A DNA stretch of 64,000 nt from Limnanthes douglasii subsp. nivea (taxonomy: Eukaryota; Streptophyta; Magnoliopsida; Brassicales; Limnanthaceae): positions 288,652,009 through 288,716,008 of the forward strand of contig JAUPFV010000004.1 in NCBI GenBank assembly GCA_036936605.1. Direction: 5' to 3'. The position numbers were made by a program, and so were the translations under genes. Shown in pieces: positions 32,358-44,479 of the stretch. A model generated the notes under the pieces. It saw only the letters and a program-made list of their open reading frames with translations. It was not told the DNA's origin and ran no database searches. How positions within the stretch are numbered: the stretch's first letter is position 1; each line of letters begins with the position of its first letter.

Positions 32358-33884
32358 ATGTCTTCGAAAACAAAAAAGAATGCTCGTAAAGGTGGACGTA
32401 GTGAACCAACCACTTCCGAATTGAGAGAGGTGGAAGAAATGTTGTTTCAAACCATGAGCAGGAGGTAACGGAGAGCGAGACTATCGAACATCGCCCCGAG
32501 GGGGAGATTCGCATCCGTAGTAATCAGCAAGGAGGTCGAGGTGTAACAAAAATTTGGTCTGGTATGTTTCTGAACTACGAGGAACTGATCCAAATAGAGG
32601 GTATGCAAAAAAATTTCAAACTTATTGAGCCTACTAATGGCCAAGGTTGGATGAATCTAGCTAGATTCAAATGTGATTGGTATATAGAACTAGTGCGAAA
32701 GTTTTATTCCACGGCTAGATTAATCGAAAATGATCCAAGAGGTTTAGGAATGAATTGTTTGATTGATGGTAAAGACATTAGTTTTTTTGAAACTGATTTC
32801 TACGATCTTTTTTCCGTTCCAACCCATGATATCTATACCGGTAATAAATTACCTCCCATTAGTTATCGCCCTACGATATGGAGTGCTGATTGGCCTTTGT
32901 CTTACGAAGAAGCGGTAGAGATTCTTACTTGTCCTGGTGCGGAAGCTCCGGAAATTAGCGGTAAATTTCGAGCCATGCGGGGTAATTTGGATGGTATTGG
33001 GAAATTAGCTTTGAAATTGGTAAATAGTATATTTCTTCCACCTAGTAACAATGATTCGCAGCTTTCATATATTCAAACATTTGTTACTGCTTTTATGATT
33101 CGAAATCAGGGAATAATTAATTTACCCAGCTTGATGATTCGAAATATGGCTGCGAGGTGTGGTACGGATAAACTACCTTATGGGATGATATTGAGTAAAT
33201 TGCTTGTTTCGAAAGGAGCTGATGTGAGTATGTACACTCCGGTGAAGGTGAGGCCGACTAGTGCTATAGGTAGAAACTCTTTGCGTTTGCAGGAAATATA
33301 CTCTTGGGATGGAGAGTTGATTTCGAAATTAGAGGCATGGAACCACCATAGAGAAGACTTGAATCAGATATATATTGCGAACGGTCTTACAAAACCGCCA
33401 AATCCACCTACTCAGTATCGAGTTGAGGCTGAAGTGTCTTTCGATCCAAATGCTAGTGGTTCTTCGCGAGTACCGCCACAACAAAGACGAACCGATCGCG
33501 AATTTGCTGAGTTTGCGCATACTCAACAAATGAATCATATGCAATTTGCGCATACTCAACAAAAGGTTTGGCATGATGATTTTACAAAATGGCAAGGTGA
33601 ATTTCAAAATTGGCAGGGGGGGGGGGGGGGGGGTAAATGACCAGCTTAGCCAGATACAGCAGTGGCAAGTAGGGGTGAATGATCAACTTGGTCACCTCCA
33701 GCAGTGGCATGGTCAATACGAGCAGTGGCATGGTCAATACGAGCAGTGGCATCATGGACAAGATCAATGGAATGAGCGATTTGCAAACTCTCAAGCCCAA
33801 CAGTCGGAGTATATGCGACAGATGATGGAGAACATGCATTTGCAAGGTCAACCACCTAACAACAACAACGATGAAGCTCCTTAG
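32358..33884 (+). CDS. Second gene of the hAT element: 'putative plant transposon protein'-like, with two frame breaks
   Basis: Function unknown. The first ATG (32358, MSSKTKKNARKGGRS) is in a frame that stops at 32466. The main frame is open from about 32403 to 33640 and has its own ATG at 32564, so either a one-base indel lies between 32403 and 32465 or translation starts at 32564. The middle (SIFLPPSNNDSQLSYIQTF, INLPSLMIRNMAA, LPYGMILSKLL) resembles the plant family known as 'putative plant transposon protein' domain; this is from memory and not searched. The C-terminal part is Gln/Trp-rich, with repeats such as HGQYEQW. A run of 18 G (33616-33633) ends the frame at 33640, while the next frame continues the same repeat style to TAG at 33882. 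A run one base shorter would keep one frame, so this may be slippage or a sequencing artefact. Confidence 0.72.
33616..33633 (+). repeat. G18 homopolymer inside the second hAT gene
   Basis: Eighteen consecutive G interrupt an otherwise continuous Gln/Trp-rich coding segment. Long G runs are prone both to sequencing error and to replication slippage. Confidence 0.9.
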
Positions 33885-33889
33885 TTTTT

Positions 33890-34440
33890 CGCAATTGATT
33901 TTCATTATCGTTGTAATGTTTATCTTTTTTATTTGATTGAACAACTATGTTACTTGTTTGGTTTTTATTTTTAATGAATTGTTTGTTTTGCTTCTATTTT
34001 TTATTAAATGTTATTTAAATCACTTACCTAGCTTTCAATTTTTATTTTGTTCTTTACAACTTACAAGTAATTTATGTTTATGCATATAAACTTCTAATAT
34101 TGAATAGTTCGAAAATACAATAAACTATATAATTCATCTAACCATAAACACTTCAAGCTTGAAAGAATCTAAAGAATCACCTAATAATTTAAAATTTTAA
34201 TACAATTATATGTCTAATAGGTATATATTATTTAATAGTAATATATTATTCAAACGTATCAAAATCAAATTACAATTATTTTTTTAAAATATAATTGATG
34301 ATTCTAAAATTTCGATTAAAATGATAACATATTTAAATTAAAATACATGAAATAGAATAATTAACTCAATTATTGAAATTAGATTCAATTAACACTTACA
34401 AATTAATTTTAAATAACATTATAATATATTCTGATAAACG
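33890..34440. other. AT-rich 3' region of the hAT element
   Basis: No gene. It is the probable 3' untranslated region and terminator zone of the second gene, then AT-rich filler up to the right subterminal array. Confidence 0.5.
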
Positions 34441-34519
34441 GTTCTTAAATGGTTAAATGGTTTGGCTGATGGTTTGAACTGGTAAACGGCTCTTAAATGG
34501 TTCGTCTGGTGGTTTGAAC

Positions 34520-34635
34520 TGGCGGTTTAACTGTGAAACTGGCCCATTACGACTGCAACCTGGCAGGACCGCCAGACCGTCAGGACCGCATAAGAGCAAC
34601 CCGCCAGGACCGCAACCCGCCGAGACCGCAACCCG
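34520..34635. repeat. Right subterminal GC-rich repeat block of the hAT element
   Basis: Contains GTGAAACTGGCCCATTACGA, CTGCAACCTGGCAGGACCGC and several ACCGCAACCCGCC units. It matches the left block (28660-28845) in the same orientation over more than 100 bases, but with fewer units. Preceding copies of GGTTTGAACTGG and AAACGGCTCTTAAATGG also repeat. Confidence 0.85.
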
Positions 34636-34691
34636 TGGTTCAGACTTAAACGGTGTAGGTTGGTGCTGGTTCAAACCGTTTGACACCTCTA

Positions 34692-34699
34692 CTGATCAC
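34692..34699. repeat. Target-site duplication CTGATCAC, right copy
   Basis: Identical to 28570-28577. Confidence 0.93.
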
Positions 34700-35483
34700 T
34701 ATATTAGCAGCCCTCATTCACTACCTAATTAACCTGAAAGTTGGTTTATTGGTACCTTATTGGTACAGTGAGTGAAGTTGGTTGAGTCATTGTTGGTTCA
34801 CGAGATACCTAGGATCACCACAACACTTTCCATGTGTTAGTTACTCATAAAACACAAGAATTTGGAGAATGACTCTTCTCTTTTTCTAAAGTCTCATTTC
34901 ACAATGGATTCTCATGCCACTTACGCTTTTTAGCTGTTTACCAAAACTTACAAGAAAAAATTGTAATTCCTTTCCAGAAATGAAATTCCTCTGGATGCAT
35001 TTAAATAATATATAAGAACAGAAATATAATTTTCCTTCTTTACTTAAGTACATCGTTGTCAATTGGGAAATCGAAACAAAACTACAAATACAAATAGCTA
35101 CAGTTATCTCACAAAATGCCATTCAAGGACCTTTTCTACTAAGGGGGTAATATCTAACCCATCAATCAACCAAATCAATTCTATAGACCAACCTGTACAA
35201 AAAGTAAGCCAAGAAAACAGTTGTGTCATCGTAATCGTCTTGTCAATGTGCTGTGATTAACCTTGCAACTTTTCCTCCGCAATACAAATCAAGTTTAAAG
35301 TATGCCTGTATCAAATGTTTGTATCTTATGCCCAGCATCAAACCCATTTACCCAGACCCGGCATACAGATGTTGATAATTATCTCATGACTTCTCTTTAC
35401 TGCCATTACCAAGCAATTAGTGTTAAAGGAGTATTATGCTCGGGATACCACACTGTAGGGTCGGCCGTATGACTGAAGAGTCT
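34700..35483. other. Spacer and probable 3' untranslated region of AUG5
   Basis: AT-rich, with no coding sequence recognised. The part next to 35484 should hold the 3' end of the AUG5 transcript (minus strand). Confidence 0.5.
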
Positions 35484-38400
35484 TCACAGTAGCTCCTTAT
35501 CATAAAATGCAAGAAGCTGCTTCACGTGATTAAGCCAAGTACCTACATTTTGCCCATCCACTGCAACCCAATCGACGACGGTAGAGGCAGGTTGTTCCCA
35601 CCACTCATCGAGCTGCATTTCAATCTTAAAGTTTAATATATCTTTTGTTATAGACAAGCGGAACTATGATCAAGCAAAAGTTTGTCTATAACCAACTAGA
35701 CATATTTCCAAAAAAAACATTCTTTTTGTTACACAAGGAATCAACAGATACATAAGCATGATTTACATATATGTGGATTTGAAAGAAAAAATGATGAGAG
35801 CAATTTTATAACTTCAACATAATATGAACTTCAACATAATATGCACATTTAAGCACCAAACAGATCATGAGAAGTGCGACATGTAGATAAGTTTTGGCTT
35901 TCAACATGGCACAGAGAACTCTATCAATCAACTGAAAGTTTCAAACCAGAAAACTGTTCACAGTTTACTGTAAACAAATGCTCAAATTAGGCATAGAAGT
36001 TAACATATACAGAGTAAATCAAATCGACAATCATAATGTATACATGCGTCTGAAATTATATAAGGCAAAACGAGGAACAGAGAACATATATAGCAGATAT
36101 GATTATACATCAAAGTCATCTGCAACAAAAGCAATTGCAACTGTACTTTTCTCTGACATAAAAGACAAGTTCTCAGCGTGAATATGAAGAACCAAAGCAG
36201 CTGTCATAAACTAAGGCAACCAGACATATCATAACTATAACTTATTTACTTACCAAACCTCTGACATATTTGCAGTTTTCCAAGCTTTTTTGAGCATTCA
36301 AAACGGCAGCCTTTAGGTCAGGCAACCATTTCTCAATAACCATCTTCTCTTGTTCTGCTGCCAAATTCAGACAATAATGTGTTGTCCTGCATCCCAATAC
36401 ACATGAATAATATCAGTAAACCTAATAAAATATTCCAGTTAAGATTTTACCTGCAGCGACAGAAAGATATGAAAAGGTACAGGCTATGACCCAGTTCAAG
36501 AAGTAAAGAATGGAGTAAAACATCACCTTTCATATTCTTGTTGTGCACGATAAGCGTGGTTCAATAGTGCATGGCCACTTTCAACAAGATCTTGCCGAAT
36601 GTGGACCAAGTTGATTGCCTTCGCCAAGTCTTCCAAAACACAAGCCTCCGAACCTCGAAGTTTCAAGCAGAACTCCAAAGACTCTAATACTGATGCCAAA
36701 CTAGCATCTGAACCTTCCAGACCTAATTACACAATTACTAAGTTATTACACTTAAAGACCAGACTTTTCGGCATAAGCTATGTAGCAAAAACATAGTGCA
36801 GTTTTCAGTCACGTTAAAGTAACAAAATCAACCACAAGATAGGTGTAACTATCATCCTAGTTCTTTTTCATCCCCTATTTGCATCTTTATAGTGATAAAA
36901 TATATACACATTCTAACCGAAACAACTCATCTATATACGCAACAACTGAGAACATCCTTAACAAGCAAATAAATAATGATAGCAGCAGATTTTTAAACAG
37001 CTTGCCCCTTAAAAAAATCATCAATCAACCCAAATACAAATAAAGATCAATCTTCGAAAAAGGGAACGGTGCCTCGAGGTGGTAGTGTCTTAAAAAGCGA
37101 AACGGTGCGTCGAGGCGTAAGAAGAGTAAATTAATCAAACTTCTAGTGATTAACATATGACTGTGAAAAACATATAGTCAACGTGACTATAGTAGTAGTA
37201 TTGAATGTAACTAAGAGGAGTATGAATTATCAATGTGAAAACTTAAATTTTTTAACTAGACACTTACTCGTAGTGCAATATGAAAAGGCTTGATATATAT
37301 AAGTCGTAGATATAAAACTGCTATTTGTATATCTACATGTAACACTTGTTTAAATTTAAATTTTACTAAAAACTCAAATTTAAAGTGAAATTTTAAATTT
37401 GAACAAAAAAGTCAAATTACAGTTGTTGTTTTGGTAGTTAACAAATTTAAAATGTTATAACCGAAAACTCAAAATTTAGAGGCTCTTGACTTTAAATCTA
37501 CAAACATACACTTATGAGACTCTTCATATTATTATAAATCTAGAGGTGTACGCCTTTAGGTGTTTGATTTGAAGCGTACGCTTCATATAAACAAGGCGGC
37601 CGCTTTATATATGTTCATAGAAGCGTGCGTACCTATTTGGTTTTTGGCCGAACTAAATCAAGGCGCGCCTCAAGGCGTACGCCTTGACCGATTTTTAAAA
37701 CACTGATGAAGACGACCAAGCCTCTTATCTAAAATAGACCTACCCTGCTGAGTTAGTGAAGATAACTCACCAGAAGGATACTGGAGAGCAGCAGATATGC
37801 GGCATATAGATGGAATAGCTGATGGGTCCCTGGCACCAGCCCTTGCAGTCAACAGAGCAGCACTCTTCTCCGCAGCAGCAACAGCTTCAGGTCCTGTAGA
37901 CCCAGTAGCACCAAAAGACTCCAAAAGTGCCTGAATAGTAAGGTTGAAACACATAAGGAAAGTGAGGAATGTAAAAGAAGACATCACAAAATATGTTCGT
38001 AACTTTGGGAGTGTCTAACTTTATTATCACACAAATAATACAACAACTTGAAAATCTTAACTCATAAAAACTGATACAGCTGGCCATTTCACAAGGGATA
38101 CATAAACCCATATACTAAGTGTCTACCAGTTTCAATCAGAATTCTCCTAGTTAGGAGCATATCAAAGATGACTCTATAAGGCAAACAGTACAGGAGTCAT
38201 GCCACGAGAATTTACCAACACACTAAAAAAGGATTATGGTGGATGAAACAATTTCATTGCAATTCCAGCAGAAAAACCTTTGGTTTTGTTAGCTTAGGAA
38301 GAAAATGGTTACTACTTTGGCATGCAATAACTTCATTATGAAAGAAAAATATTATAGCTCAAATGTTAAAGACCTGCGGAGTTGATGGAAGCATGTACAG

Positions 38401-41400
38401 GCTATTATCAGGACTTCGAAAGAAAGCAAAAACTTCTTTCTCGATAAAGTCTTTAGCAGTATTTGAAATGTCTGCCACAACTGCACATGCCGGAATGATA
38501 GTGCTTGATGCATACTCCCTTGCAGCTAATGGCTGTTGATTCCAGAAGGCAGTTGCATCCTAAAAAAAATTGTAAGAAATGAATTATATTGAACAAATTT
38601 TAATATAAGGTAGCAGAAAGCTTTGAAGCTGCCAAATATTTACTAGATCTGACTAATTATATCAATTCTTGCAGGCTAAATAGATCTCTGCTAGTTAGTT
38701 GTATGGAAAATAGAAAAATTCATTGAGACAGTGTCCATTGATACAGCCTCAGGTATTTTCGTACTAAAGATTACCAAAGTCATTAACCAACTTTAAAAGT
38801 TTTTGCTCTTAAATAATGATCTACTAAATTAAGAACTCACATGACAAAATTTAAGATCTCAAATTAGTAATTTTTCCTTCAGAAAGAATGAATTATAAAT
38901 TTCCATGGGTACTTATGTATGGTCACTTATAAAACTGGCCAGCTAATTCAATGAAATCACGCTTCTGCGACTTTACTCTGACCAAGTCTGCAACATGATG
39001 GACTCTGTATAACAAGCAAACTTTCAGATTAAGTCTGTTTGTTCAAGGAGTTTGCCTAAAGTAGCCATCCCTCCAAAATTGCATCTACAAGCTAATAACT
39101 GAAAGTCTAAAAAATAGTAAGGGTAGAGAATGCTGAGAACCAGACTTTGAAATCCTATGAAGACAAATAATCATATGCATCAAAACATATAGAAGAAAGA
39201 ATGCTTACCAAATTAGCCTTGAGAAGAGCCGTATATATAGTTTCGAGTTCAGATCTACGAGAATCAAACTCTTCAATCTTCTTCCATTTTTTTCTCAAAG
39301 AATCTTCTGCTGCTTTCCTTTCTGCACATAATTTATTCAGACGCTGTATTTCGGACATTAACGTATTCAGGCTAGCTCTCAATCCAGCAGCTTCTCTCTC
39401 CTTGGCCCAAACCTCCAGCTGCAGATAGGAAACAGGTGAGCCATATATTTTAGTACTATTCAACTAAAGATAGATAGATAGCTTTAAACCGAAAAAATAT
39501 TTTCTACAAAAATTTATATATATGATGGCACTTTCTTAAAAATGTGATTCTTCTTCAGGTGCTTCAAACTATGTTAGCATTGCAATCATTTTTGCTAAGA
39601 GCTCTAAAAGACAGTTTAAAGCCAGTATCCAGGATGCATGATTAGGGAGCAGTAGATTAAAATATGGATGCACAATAAAGCAGAGAAAAACGGTCGTTTA
39701 GTTCTTCAGTTGCTTCAGACTATGTTAGAGTTGCAATCATTTTTGCGAAGACCTCTAAAGGACAGTTTAAAGCCAGGATCTAGGATGCATGATTAGAGAA
39801 CAGTAGAGTAATATATGGATGCACAATAAAGCCGAGCTCTCCCTAAAACTGATAAGAGTTACCTCAAACCTACTGCCAACAGTTCGAGATGTGCCTCCAG
39901 CTAGTGCATTAGAAGAGTCCACATTATCAGTTCCGTGCAATCGCTTTATAAGTTTCTCGGATAAAATCCTAGCTTCGGCAGCTTTATTCAGTGCATCTTC
40001 AGTGGCCAAAAATTGCTGAACGTGTGCTTTCTATAAATTACGGAAGACACATATATAAGTTGAATGAAAGGAATATAATGAACAAACATGGTATGTTTGT
40101 ACGTTTAGCGCCTAGATGAAGTGTATAAGGGAAATTTTAAAAAAAAATAGCGCAAAAGCTACTGAACAAAGACCCAAACAACCTGTCTTTCAAGGAGTTG
40201 ATTTTGACTTCCTCTGGAATATACATCTGATCCTATCTTTCCATTACCATAAAGTTGATTGTTTGATGGTGAGCTAGCATCAGGAGAAGAAGTATCCATC
40301 ACTCTGTTGTTTTCATACTTGTACCTGGTAATCAAGTAGATAATTTGTTAATCAAACTAGAAACCTACAAAGGAACTTCTCCAAAGACGTACAAACGTGT
40401 ACTAGTCAAATTCATTTGTGTTGAATCAACAGGAATATACCTCAAGGTTTCAGCATCTGCTCGAACGTCGATCTTTTCTATTTCTCTCGTAATTATAGAC
40501 TTCAGTCGTAAAGTATATGCAGTAATTGCTAGAAGCAACTGAGGAGGGCTACTTAGGCAATTGACTATTACAGTTCTAACTTCGTCGGCTATTCTCCCAT
40601 CGACTCCAAAACCTAACTTAGTGGCCTCCACCTGTGGATCTGAATGTATTCCACTTCCTTCGTAAGCTGGGAAAGAAGAACGTATCTTCTCAATCATATC
40701 TGCTGCAAGCGATTCACACGCCATTCTGATATTTCTTTCTCGGTTTGTTTCAATAAGAATGACATCATCTACAGGTTTATTCCCCTTAACAGTGGAATAA
40801 ACAGCTTCCTTGTCACTGTTTGCACTGAATCTGTTAGCCACTTCAGCAGAAGAGTCAACACTTGACCTTTGAGAATCTCTAGCTTGATTAACATATTGAT
40901 GGATGCGTTTATAATACTCTGCAAATATTTTAGCTGCTTCATCACACTGTTGATCATAAGCATCCAACATCACCTGTTTATGCCTGCAAAGTAAAAATGC
41001 ATATAAATATTCAAGCCCACTGTCCTGGACTTCAGTGCAAAACAAGATTGTAGCAACCAATCTTTCCTCCCATACACATGGAAACTAATAAATTGACACT
41101 TCACTAATCATGTAGCAACAGATTCTTGAAGCATTTCTAAAAGGTACAGTTACTATTACACGATAGTTCAAGTTTCTAGCAGGATTAGCACAAGAAAATG
41201 ATAGTTAGAAATGAGGCGTTACACAGAGCCTGTAATTAGAGCTGCCTAAGCAAAACCAAAGCATAAGAGTAAACAAACAAAAAATCAAACGTAACCTGTA
41301 ATTAGCTCTTTCATCGAGCATCCTCTTCCTTTCAGCTTCTTCCCTTGAAACCTCCAACATTCTAGCTTTTAAATCTTTCCTTTGCCTCCTTACAATGTTC

Positions 41401-41813
41401 CTCAATCTCTCCACTTCCTTGGCCGCAAGTTCCCTCTCCCGCAAACTCGTCTCCCTGCTCTCCGCCGTACTGGAAGTCTCAACGACCACTGATTTCTCTT
41501 TTTTCCTTCCTTTCCCCTTACCATGATCTTTCACCGCTGTAACCGAACTCTCACTCTCTCTGCCACTATAACCACCATGAACTGTTATGTTTCTTCGAAT
41601 ATTCTCAACCGTTTTCTCCGATTTCACTCGATTAACCAAGAAATTCCAAACGGGAATCATATTCCCTCTACAAATCTTCCTCACCGACTCGACCGAAGGT
41701 AAATGCGATTTGCTCGACGAACTGTAAGGACCCAAAGGTCTGTATCCCATTTCCTTTTGAAGCCACTCGACTATGACCTCTGGCTGTACGGTCGAGATCG
41801 AAGAACTCTGCAT
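35484..41813 (-). CDS. AUG5: AUGMIN subunit 5 (HAUS5-like), 794 aa, ten exons
   Basis: Subunit of the eight-part augmin complex, which recruits gamma-tubulin to existing microtubules to branch new ones in spindle, phragmoplast and cortical arrays. Exons: 41813-41296, 40983-40441, 40324-40183, 40030-39863, 39418-39209, 38559-38374, 37930-37771, 36722-36527, 36386-36254, 35612-35484. All introns are GT-AG, phases match, and the joined frame has 795 codons including TGA. The N-terminus has the conserved [19 protein letters not shown], the [36 protein letters not shown] block typical of plant AUG5, then Lys/Glu-rich coiled coils ([39 protein letters not shown]). The C-terminus ends [25 protein letters not shown]. 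Length agrees with the roughly 800 residues of plant AUG5. No damage seen. It is the only clear housekeeping gene in the window. Confidence 0.95.
37084..37704. mobile_element. Inverted-repeat (MITE-like) insertion inside AUG5 intron 7
   Basis: Intron 7 (36723-37770) is the longest intron. The left end AGTGTCTTAAAAAGCGAAAC and the reverse complement of the right end (37670-37704, AGTGTTTTAAAAATCGGTCA) are similar over about 35 bases, and both continue into GGCG-rich text. The right end contains the 14-bp perfect palindrome AAGGCGTACGCCTT. Target duplication is not clear. No coding sequence. Confidence 0.45.
39551..39836. repeat. Tandem duplication inside AUG5 intron 4
   Basis: Two copies of about 135-140 bases at a constant offset of 151 (starting TTCTTCAGG/TTGCTTC at 39551 and 39702, both ending near GATGCACAATAAAG). 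Differences are scattered substitutions. It lies wholly within the 444-bp intron (39419-39862). Confidence 0.88.
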
Positions 41814-44460
41814 TGTAGGAAGATCACCTAAAATCCAAATCGTGTACCTAATCCGTCATCCGATACGCATGAAAACCCTAATTAGTGAGCCACGGGTATA
41901 TAAAACCCCCCAGACACACCTAGACTGAAGAAAGAAACGGAGAAAGTGAGCTCACACTTGAATTTGTGCTGAAATCTAGGGTTTGAAACAAAAAAATGAA
42001 TATCGCCAAATCGCAAATCCGTAAGAAATGCTAGGCGAGTTACAGCACAAACGAATAGAGAGATAGACGAGAGAAGAAAAACAAAGAGTTTGTTTGGAAA
42101 TGGAGAAAAAATTGAATAGATCTGATGAACCGATAGAGGAAGACGAAAGAAGAAGACGATATAGAGTAAGACGAAAGTTCAAATGGAGGTCCCGCTCTTT
42201 GGTGGGTGAGTCTACGATATCATTTGCAGTTTGTTTTTCCATTTTTACTCATTATTCTTATAGAGAAATTCAAAAACATAATAGAGAATAATACTCATTA
42301 AAATATTATTATTTGAAATGTTATTGAAATTATTAAATACAAATTTAAATTTAAGTCAAAAGAATATATAATTTGAGTCAAAAAAAATATTAAGATAATT
42401 AATAATTTATAATTTTACACTATTTGTTTAAAGCCAACTAACGTTCACCTTATAATTTTGTAATCTTTAACTAGGATGTATATATTTATAATTGTTATTT
42501 TAAAAGTTTGAAACTTATACTTTTTAACAAAAATTTCGTTGGAGTCAAATTTTAAAAATAGAAAAAAAAAATCTATAATAAAATTGAGTTTATACCGGAT
42601 TGAAAAGTCAATCGGATCTCAACTAGCGTATATTTATAGATTTTACTAATGTTAACGAAATCTTTCGACACTGATAACTAATAATTGGTACGGAGGTCGA
42701 CGAAGTTCGACGTTAGTATCAACCAAAAAACACATCTTTTAAAAAAATGTTATTAGTTGGTCGTTATTTTAATTTTGCGTTGTTAACTTTTACAAGAGAA
42801 CGATATCATCGTAAAAACTAAAATTTAAGGAGATGTGTTTCACATATTCACCATTTTGATGTATTACACTAAACCTCAACTTATAGAACGGATAAATTTT
42901 ATGGATAATTTATAAAATATATAATTTGTAAGAGTTATTGCGATGTGAGAATTCTAAAATTAATATTTGTTTCCCATAAACTATACCTTCTTGGAATTTT
43001 TTTACTAAACAAATGTTAAAAGAAGACCTAAAAGATTAAAAAAAATGTGATTGTCATTTTACACTAAGAGTTTATCCATTTGCATGTCTAATTAGATTAT
43101 GGTATCCAACAGTTATATGTGGAATGTACAATAGTAACATTGTGGAATTTTAAAAGAATGTCCATAAATGAATACGTTGAAAACAAACGAACATGAATTA
43201 GTTAAGAAATTGTCAAGGTTATTGTCCTCAAGAGGTTTTAGTCGAGTGGAGGAATAAGAAACTGAAAAACGTATCTAATGTACCTAATATTTATAGTGAT
43301 AGATAGAAACATTATATGTCGGCTATGTGCAGTAAGACGCACATGCAATTTTGGTTGGTTAAATTGAAGGAAAAAAATTATGTCGTCTGACACCTAGAGA
43401 ATAACTGAGGGGTTTGAGGTATAGTATTATTTGAAATCGTTAGGGTTACGTCAACATGTTTAACATATTACGTAGTTTTTATGTGTGAAAAAAAAGTAGA
43501 CAACTACATTTAGGCAATGGATCGTCTTATGTTGTTTATGGAATAAAAATAGTGTTTATTACTTAAAATTATGCAAGTATATATGGAATTAGTGTTGATT
43601 GGAAAAAAGTGACAATATATTTCCAGAAGCTACACACTTGTTATACAAATGATGTATAAGCATAAATATTGATGCGAATACGTAGAAATTGTTCGAATGA
43701 TGAACGATATCAGACGAGTTTTTTACTTTTTAGAATTCAGAAATGTACTTGGGAAATACTTTTGAGTTGCATAAAAACATTTTAATAATTGGTCGGACTT
43801 ATTGCAATAAGTTTTTTAGACTTACAAAACTACATCACATAAGAGACATTTTTTTCATTTGTGCATCATATGGAAATAGTGATTCCAACCAAAATTGTCA
43901 TGTCTTTCCGTCGAATTTCAAAATATAAAGAGGGCAATAATTTAGAAGCAATTACTGTTAATCTCAACGTAATTGAAAACAAAGTTAATGTCCACCTTCG
44001 TTCAAAGCATTACAAAATTCTGATGCGTAACAGATAAAATTCTGAAGTTTATTTTTAAAAGCTATGAGGTGAGAGTAAGGTCATTTGAATATTTTTTTAC
44101 CCATATCAAGGATATGCGCCTTGGAAAGTTAACCTCTATTTTGTAGGGGTCTTACATCGTTGAAACCAAAGTAAATCCAAGAGCGTACATATTATTGGGT
44201 GACAAAGAAAAACATATTTGGCACCCTTGCAACATCGGAAATTCAAAATTATATTACCTTTCATGAGCTTTGACTCCTTATAATGTTCTCATGTATGTAA
44301 ACAATTGATTATACATATGATGTATTTTATTATAGCATAGTGGTACATGGAGTTTTTAAGAAGACATTTATCATTAATAAATGTTTATTCTTGCTTTTAC
44401 GGGTGTTATATTTTAATTTTTTTGGATTATTATCATATATTTTATAAGTAAGTGCACCAT
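41814..44460. other. AUG5 upstream region and AT-rich spacer
   Basis: 41814-42250 should contain the 5' untranslated region and promoter of AUG5; a TTTTATATA lies about 85 bases before the ATG on the minus strand. From 42300 the sequence is AT-rich, and I see no gene or clear element. Confidence 0.5.
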
Positions 44461-44479
44461 ATCAAAATGTGAAGGATAT

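Larger units (their letters stand above)
28578..34691. mobile_element. Complete two-gene hAT DNA transposon (6114 bp)
   Basis: Terminal inverted repeats start TAGAGGTGTC on both ends and are flanked by the perfect 8-bp duplication CTGATCAC. Inside are a minus-strand transposase with an uninterrupted reading frame, a divergent plus-strand second gene, a shared promoter region with six inverted repeats, and GC-rich subterminal arrays near both ends. The perfect duplication and the open transposase point to a recent, perhaps still mobile, insertion. The usual autonomous hAT carries only a transposase, so the second gene is the notable part. Confidence 0.92.

Noticed and set aside
42094..42291. 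Plus-strand frame of 65 codons, Arg/Glu-rich, upstream of AUG5
   Set aside because: Lies in the probable promoter/leader of the opposite-strand AUG5. Purine-rich composition explains the residues, and no further exon is visible.
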